Below, one piece after another: positions 14,917 to 19,646 of a DNA stretch of 19,646 bases. The notes below the pieces were generated by a model. The model ran no database searches, was not told the DNA's origin, and was given only the letters and a program-made list of their open reading frames with translations. The stretch's first letter is position 1. Each line of letters begins with the position of its first letter. The position numbers and the translations under genes are program-made. The stretch covers positions 4,974 to 24,619 of the forward strand of contig DBWJ01000014.1 of the NCBI GenBank assembly GCA_002308955.1. Direction: 5' to 3'. Source of the DNA: Lachnoclostridium sp. UBA1241 (GTDB lineage: Bacteria > Bacillota > Clostridia > Lachnospirales > Lachnospiraceae).

Positions 14917-15648
14917 CTATAACGATTTTCTTACAATCCGATTCCTCTGGGGACGGAGGGTGATGTCGCTTACGACGAGGCCGTCTCGTGCCTGTACGGC
15001 CGTCAGGACGGCGTCAGCGACCTCTTCAGCGGTCAGGACACAGTCCGCATCGTCTGCGGGCGTGAAATCCGCGTTCCGGTATAAATTCGTATCCGTCAGG
15101 TCGGGATGAACCGTGATGACACGGACGCCCGACTTTCTTGTTTCTTCAAAGAGCGTTTCCGAAAAATGCGACACCGCCGCCTTGGTTGCTCCGTAGGCGC
15201 AGCCGAAGGAGTTGTTGTTCTGCTTCGCCGTCACGGAGGAAACGTTCACAATCGCCCCACCGTCACGAAGATCCCGCAGATAGCGGTTCGTAAGAAGAAG
15301 CGGTACTTCCACATTGACGGTCACCATCTCATGAATCGCGGCGGGAGAGAGCGTCTCATGCGGCCCGTAGTAGGCGGCGCCTGCGCAGTTCACAAGAAGG
15401 GAGAGTTTTCCCTTCACATTTTCCTTAAGAAAGTCCGGAAGCTTCTTCGTATCGGTCAGGTCATAGATGAGGCGGTGAATCTCGCCGGCGGCTTCATTCG
15501 TGGCCTCAGGCATCTCCGTTGTAGCGTCGTCCGTAAAGGTTCTCCCTATCCCATATACCTCATAACCTTCGCCTGCAAGCTTCTCCGCGATGGCGCGGCC
15601 GATTCCCGAGGAAGCGCCGGTCACGAGGGCAATCTTTTTCTCTGCCAT
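14917..15648 (-). CDS. short-chain dehydrogenase/reductase (SDR) family oxidoreductase
   Basis: NAD(P)-dependent oxidoreductase of the classical SDR type, 243 aa, cytoplasmic. The Rossmann dinucleotide motif TGASSGIG is at residues 10-17, the NCAG motif at 87-90, the catalytic serine in NVSS (Ser137/138) and YGATK (Tyr152, Lys156) carrying the catalytic pair. GRT at 35-37 after the second strand hints at NADP preference, which is inference. Substrate is unknown. Start ATG 15648 has GGAGG (complement of 15654-15658) five bases upstream; an in-frame TTG at 15660 would swallow this site. It follows the SPL-like gene by 23 bases, so the two are probably in one operon, and it converges on lemA. 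Confidence 0.93.
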   Translation of the reverse strand: MAEKKIALVTGASSGIGRAIAEKLAGEGYEVYGIGRTFTDDATTEMPEATNEAAGEIHRLIYDLTDTKKLPDFLKENVKGKLSLLVNCAGAAYYGPHETLSPAAIHEMVTVNVEVPLLLTNRYLRDLRDGGAIVNVSSVTAKQNNNSFGCAYGATKAAVSHFSETLFEETRKSGVRVITVHPDLTDTNLYRNADFTPADDADCVLTAEEVADAVLTAVQARDGLVVSDITLRPQRNRIVRKSL

Positions 15649-15671
15649 ATTATCCTCCAATGTAAAAGGTT

Positions 15672-16676
15672 TTAACTGAAAAACAGCTTCTTCTCATCCA
15701 CGTACTTTGTGAGCGCCGCTTTTGCAAACGAGAGCATCTCACTTAGCCTCTCTGCATCATAGCCGTATACCCCGTCCGTAAGCGTGTAGGGATAAGCCGT
15801 AACCTCGCAGGGGTGGTTCTTCCGCATGCGTTTCAGATAGTCCGCGGCAATCCGAAAGGTCCCGACACCGATGTCCTTAACCGCTTCGCCGGGAATTTCC
15901 GAGAAGACGCGTTCGAAGAATTCTCCGTAGACGGTTTCAAAATCCGGTACCCAGAGCATCGGATCGAAGCAGAGCCGGAGAGGCCGTCCGCTTTCAATTA
16001 TCGATTTCGCGAACCGAAGCCTTGCCGTAAGGGAAGCCGTCCGGTGCTCGAACCGCTCGATAACGGCCTCAGGAGACATCGTCACCGCATAGATGACATT
16101 CGGAAGCACCGGGTAATTCAGTACATTCGGAGAGCTCTTGGTTCGTACCTCAATCGTAAGAGCAGGATGCGACGCAGCAAAGCCGACCCACTCCCCGAAG
16201 AACCCGGTAATCCCCTCAAGCGCTAACAGGTCGGTATCGTAGCTGATGCAGAGGTAGAGCGGGTGCTCCTTGAGAATGCGCTCCGTCTCACAAAACGTGT
16301 CCTCCGTATTCACGAAAAGCACGATATCTCCCGACGGATACATGCCGCGCAGGTAGCAGTAGTCGCACAGGAACGGGCAGTTCATCACATTGGACGTATA
16401 GTAAAAATGCGACTCGCCGAAGTCCTGGCAGACCGCCGGCCCCGCGTACAAATAGGGCGGTTTCTGCAGGGCGAGGATCAGGCTCGGCGCCTCCTTCTGC
16501 AGCTGCACCGGCTGACGCGGCCGGTTGAATACGTTTTTATAATCGCCGATCGGAATCACGACCGATTCGGGAAATTTCGCTAAAATCTGCGCCGTGCGCG
16601 GGTGTCCCGCTGCCGCTTCCTCCACGTAGATGCGGGAGTAGGGCTTACGCAAGGCAGTCTTTTCTGAGCTGTTCAA
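15672..16676 (-). CDS. spore photoproduct lyase family radical SAM protein
   Basis: A 334-aa radical SAM protein of the SPL family, whose founding member repairs the UV spore photoproduct (5-thyminyl-5,6-dihydrothymine) in DNA. The cluster motif CPFLCDYC gives Cys100, Cys104 and Cys107 in the CxxxCxxC form. Around it are SPL-like strings: YSRIYVEE (13-20), HPRTAQILAKFP (25-36), HFYYTSNVMNC (90-100) and GMYPSGDIVLFVN (111-123). Cys143 in LYLCISYDTD may correspond to the hydrogen-donor cysteine of Bacillus SplB, though the spacing differs. The start is TTG 16676, with GGGAGGGG (complement of 16687-16694) 10 bases upstream; no ATG precedes the cluster motif. It overlaps the end of the upstream nucleoside-phosphorylase-like gene by 32 bases. 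Genuine DNA repair versus another radical reaction cannot be settled here. Confidence 0.88.
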   Translation of the reverse strand: MNSSEKTALRKPYSRIYVEEAAAGHPRTAQILAKFPESVVIPIGDYKNVFNRPRQPVQLQKEAPSLILALQKPPYLYAGPAVCQDFGESHFYYTSNVMNCPFLCDYCYLRGMYPSGDIVLFVNTEDTFCETERILKEHPLYLCISYDTDLLALEGITGFFGEWVGFAASHPALTIEVRTKSSPNVLNYPVLPNVIYAVTMSPEAVIERFEHRTASLTARLRFAKSIIESGRPLRLCFDPMLWVPDFETVYGEFFERVFSEIPGEAVKDIGVGTFRIAADYLKRMRKNHPCEVTAYPYTLTDGVYGYDAERLSEMLSFAKAALTKYVDEKKLFFS

Positions 16677-17523
16677 GAAGCCTCTTCCCCTCCCTTCTTA
16701 CCACGGGTCCTTCGATTCCTGCGGCAAATGCCATGAAAAACTCCGCCGCGTCGCCGCACCGGAAGGTCCGGTATGCTGCAAGAAGCCGGATTTCATGCTC
16801 CATCGTAACGGAGGCGGAGAGAAGCTTACAAAGCTTGGTAACCGCGGTCTCAGCCGCTTCCGAAAGTACCGGATCCGAAGGAAGCACGCTGAGAATGCCT
16901 TCTGCCTCGGAAAGAATATCCGGAAGCGCCTTCTCAATAAGCGCGGTCACGTCAGAAGGATTCAGACGGGTTCCTTCCGAAACACCGAAGTCGGAAACGC
17001 CCTTATAAAACAGCATCCGCTCGGGAGAGAAGAATGCCTGGCCGGTCTGATAAAGGGCGCTCGCTTCCATGTCTGAAAGGACGGTAGAAGCCGCCGATGC
17101 AGAAGTCGAAACGGATGCACCGGACGTTGCAGAAGCTGCCTCCTGAGAGGCCTTCATCGGGGTGCTCACTGTAGCCAGAGCTGCCTCCCGAAACACGGAA
17201 GGAAACAGTATCTCCGGATAGAAATCCCGTCCGGTTGCCGCGTCGGTAATCTTATGGATGCGAAGCCAGGTTCCGGCCTCGCAGAAGCCGGCGGGAGCAC
17301 CGCAGATTCCTATGTTAATGAGCATGTCCGTCTCCGCCGGCGGAAAGAGCGTAAGCGCCTCCGAAAGGGCACCTGCGGCCGCCACGGGGCCGATTCCCGT
17401 AAGGACGAGAATTGCTTCATCGGAGGCGTAGACGGAGCCGATCCTACCGCCTGCGGGCTTCATCTGAAAACGGGAGATTACCGGAGCTGCCTCCGTGTAT
17501 AAAGCTGTGCAGAAATAAAGCAT
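16645..17523 (-). CDS. nucleoside phosphorylase/nucleosidase-like protein (PNP_UDP superfamily) with Ala/Ser/Thr-rich insert
   Basis: A 292-aa protein resembling the methylthioadenosine/adenosylhomocysteine nucleosidase and nucleoside phosphorylase superfamily. Pointers are the N-terminal strand with TEAAPVI (10-16), VLTGIGPVAAAGAL (40-53), INIGICGAP (69-77), DMEASALYQTG (151-161) with the sugar-binding Met-Glu, and KGVSDFG (174-180), where Asp178 would be the purine-contacting acid. Residues about 117-148 are an Ala/Ser/Thr-rich low-complexity insert just before the DMEA motif. About 90 extra residues follow the core (200-292). ATG 17523 has an AAAGGAGG (complement of 17532-17539) eight bases upstream. 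The end overlaps the SPL-like gene by 32 bases. Substrate is unclear; the two appear to work together or at least to be translationally coupled. Confidence 0.72.
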   Translation of the reverse strand: MLYFCTALYTEAAPVISRFQMKPAGGRIGSVYASDEAILVLTGIGPVAAAGALSEALTLFPPAETDMLINIGICGAPAGFCEAGTWLRIHKITDAATGRDFYPEILFPSVFREAALATVSTPMKASQEAASATSGASVSTSASAASTVLSDMEASALYQTGQAFFSPERMLFYKGVSDFGVSEGTRLNPSDVTALIEKALPDILSEAEGILSVLPSDPVLSEAAETAVTKLCKLLSASVTMEHEIRLLAAYRTFRCGDAAEFFMAFAAGIEGPVVRREGKRLLEQLRKDCLA

Positions 17524-17573
17524 AAATCGGTCCTCCTTTCCGGTATTCTCCCTTAGATTTCACATTTTCCTTC

Positions 17574-17602
17574 AGTTTATCACATGTTCGGGAACGCAAC
17601 AA
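17574..17602 (-). promoter_or_regulatory. possible promoter of the nucleosidase-SPL-SDR operon
   Basis: On the minus strand, TTGTTG (complement of 17597-17602), a 17-base spacer and TAAACT (complement of 17574-17579). Placement before the operon is right, but both boxes are only moderate matches. Confidence 0.45.
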
Positions 17603-17646
17603 GAGGGTAAGTTTTCTGACTATTTGAGAAAAATATAAAAAAAGAC

Positions 17647-17675
17647 TTACATTTGCCGTTCTTTTGTGTTATGCT
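17647..17675 (+). promoter_or_regulatory. promoter of carD, extended -10
   Basis: TTACAT (17647-17652), 17 bases, TATGCT (17670-17675), with TG at 17667-17668 forming an extended -10. An overlapping alternative is TTGCCG (17653-17658) with TATAGA (17675-17680). It lies about 45 bases before the carD start. Confidence 0.6.
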
Positions 17676-17720
17676 ATAGATAGGGCAATTTCCGAAAGAA
17701 TTCAGGAAAGGAGCGGTAGT

Positions 17721-18227
17721 ATGTTTAAGGTCGGCGATTATGTGATTCACGGCAGCAACGGCGCGTGCAAAATTGAAAAAATCGGTCCGTTATCCGGCAT
17801 GAGCGTGTCCGGAGACAAGCAGTATTATACTCTGACCACATGCTACACCCACAGCACGATTTATTCGCCCGTGGACAGCCCGAAGGTGCTGATGCGCCCG
17901 GTTCTCACGAAGGACGAAGCGGAGCGCCTGATTTCGGAAATCAATGATATAGAAGGGCTCGGCGAGATTGAAGACAAGCGGCGCGAGCAGGAATACAAGG
18001 ACGTGTTCCGCACCGGCAAATGCACGGATCTCGTCCGCATTCTGAAGACGATTCACGAGCGCAGAAAGCAGCGTCTTGCCGCCGGCAAGAAGACAACCTC
18101 GAGCGATGAAAAGTATTTCAAGATGGCGGAGGACAGCCTGTACGGCGAGCTGGCAATCTCCCTCGGAATGACGCGGGACGAAGCGAAGGATTACGTCATG
18201 AAGACGATTCATCCGGACGGAAAATGA
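17721..18227 (+). CDS. CarD family transcriptional regulator
   Basis: CarD/CdnL-type proteins bind the RNA polymerase beta subunit through an N-terminal domain shared with the Mfd repair helicase and modulate initiation at many promoters. This 168-aa protein has that domain at residues 1 to about 60 (MFKVGDYVIHGSNGACKIEKIG, then TIYSPVD) and a C-terminal helical domain (about 65-165) with RPVLTKDEAERLISEI, KCTDLVRILKTIHERRKQRLAAGKK and the family-typical DEKYFKMAEDSLYGELAISLGM. ATG 17721 has AAAGGAG (17707-17713) seven bases upstream; the longer in-frame reading from 17664 runs through the promoter region. It stands alone between the divergent SPL-like operon and a terminator. Which genes it controls is unknown. 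Confidence 0.93.
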   Translation: MFKVGDYVIHGSNGACKIEKIGPLSGMSVSGDKQYYTLTTCYTHSTIYSPVDSPKVLMRPVLTKDEAERLISEINDIEGLGEIEDKRREQEYKDVFRTGKCTDLVRILKTIHERRKQRLAAGKKTTSSDEKYFKMAEDSLYGELAISLGMTRDEAKDYVMKTIHPDGK

Positions 18228-18241
18228 GTCACATTTTCCGG

Positions 18242-18261
18242 GAATATTGTAGAAAATATTC
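18242..18261. repeat. AT-rich inverted repeat downstream of carD
   Basis: GAATATT (18242-18248), a 6-base gap, AATATTC (18255-18261), a perfect 7-bp inverted repeat 14 bases after the carD stop. It has no T-tract and no assignable role. Confidence 0.35.
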
Positions 18262-18312
18262 TGAAAATTTAAACGGTAGAAAAACATAGTCAGATAATAC
18301 GTCAATTGCATA

Positions 18313-18324
18313 CGTGTATACACG
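18313..18324. repeat. perfect 12-bp palindrome upstream of the carD terminator
   Basis: CGTGTATACACG is self-complementary over its full 12 bases. It sits between carD and its terminator, about 75-90 bases upstream of the -10 element of the hydrogenase operon, so it could be a binding site acting on that promoter. The protein is not known. Confidence 0.45.
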
Positions 18325-18328
18325 GATT

Positions 18329-18362
18329 AAAGGTGAAAATCACAGATTTTTGCCTTTTTTTT
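18329..18362 (+). terminator. rho-independent terminator after carD
   Basis: AAAGGTGAAAATC (18329-18341), loop ACA, GATTTTTGCCTTT (18345-18357) form a 13-bp stem with two G-U pairs, and the Ts from 18355 to 18362 form the U-tract. It lies 102 bases after the carD stop and separates carD from the hydrogenase operon. Confidence 0.85.
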
Positions 18363-18395
18363 CGGGAAAAATTGCTGGAATTTCGGCCCCTTTCG

Positions 18396-18404
18396 TGATA
18401 GAAT
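18396..18404 (+). promoter_or_regulatory. extended -10 promoter for the hydrogenase operon
   Basis: TGATAGAAT gives a TG-extended -10 (TAGAAT, 18399-18404). The nearest -35-like box, TTGCTG (18372-18377), is 21 bases away, too far for a standard spacer. It lies after the carD terminator and 33 bases before the start codon. Confidence 0.55.
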
Positions 18405-18437
18405 ACACTTAACTAATTATGTAAAGGAGGACGCTCA

Positions 18438-18932
18438 ATGGGCGCTGACAAAAAGACAGTTCCTTTCCGCGGAACTGAGGAACAAAAGCAGCAGTTGCTG
18501 CAGGTTATTTCTGAGCTTAAGGACGAGCGTGGAGCACTGATGCCGATTCTTCAGAAGGCACAGGATATTTACGGATATCTGCCGATCGAAGTTCAGACGA
18601 TGATCTCGGATGAGACCGGGATCCCGCTTGAAAAGATTTACGGTGTTGTTACCTTCTACGCACAGTTCTCTCTCTATCCGAAAGGGAAGTATGCGATCTC
18701 CGTATGTCTCGGAACCGCTTGCTACGTAAAGGGCTCCGGTGACATCTACAACAAACTTTGCGAGAAGCTCGGCATTGAGGGCGGGCAGTGTACGCCGGAC
18801 GGCAAGTTCTCTTTGGACGCATGCCGCTGTATCGGCGCCTGCGGACTTGCTCCCGTCATGACCATCAACGGCGAAGTTTACGGTAAGCTGACCGTAGACA
18901 AGCTTGATGAGATTCTTGCTAAATACGAGTAA
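18438..18932 (+). CDS. NuoE-like [2Fe-2S] subunit of NAD(P)-linked hydrogenase (HndA/HydC type)
   Basis: Small thioredoxin-fold iron-sulfur protein of 164 aa, of the NuoE/24-kDa family. In Clostridia such a gene directly before a NuoF-like gene usually encodes the diaphorase part of an iron-only, often electron-bifurcating, hydrogenase. The four [2Fe-2S] ligands are Cys90 and Cys95 (CLGTAC), and Cys131 and Cys135 (CIGAC). The helical N-terminus has [19 protein letters not shown] (34-52) and the family string [17 protein letters not shown] (69-85). ATG 18438 follows AAAGGAGG (18423-18430) by seven bases. The next gene starts 13 bases later. Membership of a complex I-like or formate dehydrogenase system is possible, because the catalytic subunit lies beyond the window. 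Confidence 0.93.
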   Translation: MGADKKTVPFRGTEEQKQQLLQVISELKDERGALMPILQKAQDIYGYLPIEVQTMISDETGIPLEKIYGVVTFYAQFSLYPKGKYAISVCLGTACYVKGSGDIYNKLCEKLGIEGGQCTPDGKFSLDACRCIGACGLAPVMTINGEVYGKLTVDKLDEILAKYE

Positions 18933-18945
18933 CAGGAGGACGCAC

Positions 18946-19646
18946 ATGATATCCATCACGGAATTAAACAGGATTAAGGCGGAGCAGGAAGGCATCGTTG
19001 CGATGCGCCGCGAAGGCGAAGCCAAGATTGCCGATTTGAACGCGCAGGGCAAGAACTACAAGCATCATGTCCTTGTGTGCGGCGGTACCGGCTGTACTTC
19101 CTCCCACAGTGAAGACATCATCGTAGCATTTAACGATGAGATCAAGAAAAACGGACTCGAGAACGACGTATGTGTTGTACGTACCGGTTGCCACGGTCTC
19201 TGCGCACTCGGCCCGATCGTTATTATCTATCCCGAAGCTGCTTTCTATGCCAACATGGCAATCGAGCATGTTCCGGAGATCGTTACCGAGCATCTTAAAA
19301 ACGGTAACATCGTAACCAAGTATCTCTATGAGAAGACGGTTACCCCGAACGGCATCATTTCGATGCATGAGACGGATTTCTACAAGAAGCAGAACCGTGT
19401 CGCTCTCCGTAACTGCGGTGTTATCGATCCCGAGAACATCGACGAGTACATCGGAACCGGCGGCTATCAGGCTCTTGCTAAAGTTCTTACCGAGAAGACC
19501 CCCGACGACGTAATCCAGATTCTCCTTGATTCCGGACTTCGCGGACGTGGCGGCGCAGGTTTCCCGACCGGCCGTAAGTGGATGTTCGCAAAGGCCAACA
19601 AGGCAGATCAGAAGTATGTCTGCTGTAACGCCGACGAAGGCGACCC
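18946..19646 (+). CDS. NuoF-like flavoprotein subunit (HndC/HydB type), truncated at window end
   Basis: First 233 codons of a protein normally about 600 residues; the frame is open to the last base. It begins at ATG 18946 with AGGAGG (18934-18939). An N-terminal thioredoxin-like [2Fe-2S] domain has Cys45 and Cys50 (CGGTGC), and Cys82 and Cys86 (CHGLC). This domain marks the hydrogenase-type subunit rather than plain complex I NuoF, which lacks it. After a linker containing [19 protein letters not shown] (144-162), the FMN/NADH-binding core begins with [15 protein letters not shown] (198-212) and CCNADEGD (226-233). It should accept or deliver electrons between NAD(H) and the hydrogenase iron-sulfur chain. 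The catalytic hydrogenase subunit would be expected just beyond the right edge. Confidence 0.93.
   Translation, partial: MISITELNRIKAEQEGIVAMRREGEAKIADLNAQGKNYKHHVLVCGGTGCTSSHSEDIIVAFNDEIKKNGLENDVCVVRTGCHGLCALGPIVIIYPEAAFYANMAIEHVPEIVTEHLKNGNIVTKYLYEKTVTPNGIISMHETDFYKKQNRVALRNCGVIDPENIDEYIGTGGYQALAKVLTEKTPDDVIQILLDSGLRGRGGAGFPTGRKWMFAKANKADQKYVCCNADEGD

Noticed and set aside
17580..17602. LexA/SOS box at the SPL-like operon promoter
   Set aside because: GTTCGGGAAC-like half sites are present, but they do not fit the Gram-positive CGAAC-N4-GTTCG arrangement, and the perfect arms are only four bases.
17560..18242. Direct repeat TCACATTTTCC on both sides of carD, as a possible mobile element footprint
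   Set aside because: Only 11 bases, no inverted termini, no transposase; carD is a core gene and its composition matches its neighbours.
18372..18437. Rex redox-repressor site at the hydrogenase promoter
   Set aside because: TTAACTAATTATGTAAAG looked promising, but no TTGTTA-N4-TAACAA-type inverted repeat is present.

Overview
The window looks like chromosomal DNA of an anaerobic Clostridia, most likely a Lachnospiraceae. Pointers are strong AGGAGG-type ribosome binding sites, a CarD-family regulator, an AzlCD exporter, a spore-photoproduct-lyase-family radical SAM protein, a GH130 glycoside phosphorylase and the start of a HndA/HndC-type (NuoE/NuoF-like) iron-only hydrogenase operon. GC content is moderate and codon use looks even throughout. 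I see no rRNA, tRNA, CRISPR array, insertion sequence, integrase or phage gene, and no gene-free stretch reaches 300 bases.

Layout, plus strand: (1) 1-4747 is a tight run of a 5'-truncated UPF0371/DUF1846 protein, asparagine synthetase AsnA, the branched-chain amino acid exporter AzlC-AzlD and a secreted SGNH-hydrolase lipoprotein. (2) 4762-10280 opens with a near-consensus promoter whose spacer is a perfect 20-bp palindrome. It drives a TTG-started SGNH hydrolase without a signal peptide (paralogue of the preceding lipoprotein), a MgtE magnesium channel, a membrane GGDEF protein and a GH130 phosphorylase, and ends at a terminator. (3) 10303-13268 has its own promoter and carries a 547-aa membrane protein of unknown function and peptidase T. 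(4) 13297-14879 has an extended -10 promoter next to a second palindrome, a DUF3137 membrane protein and LemA, then a strong terminator. The lemA start is separated from its Shine-Dalgarno by a stem-loop.

Minus strand, 17602 down to 14917: a nucleoside-phosphorylase-like protein, an overlapping spore-photoproduct-lyase-family radical SAM enzyme and a short-chain dehydrogenase form one apparent operon. It diverges from carD. Plus strand again: carD (17721-18227) ends at a terminator, and the hydrogenase diaphorase operon (NuoE/HndA-like, then NuoF/HndC-like) begins and runs off the right edge.

Most genes are ordinary housekeeping or accessory genes. No clear multi-gene defence or mobile system is present. 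The most unusual signals are: the hairpin bridging the lemA Shine-Dalgarno and start codon; palindromes lying exactly inside two promoters; the pairing of an intracellular and a secreted SGNH esterase-like protein near a GH130 phosphorylase (possibly acetylated manno-oligosaccharide use); and the overlapping nucleosidase-like/SPL-like pair with an Ala/Ser/Thr-rich insert.
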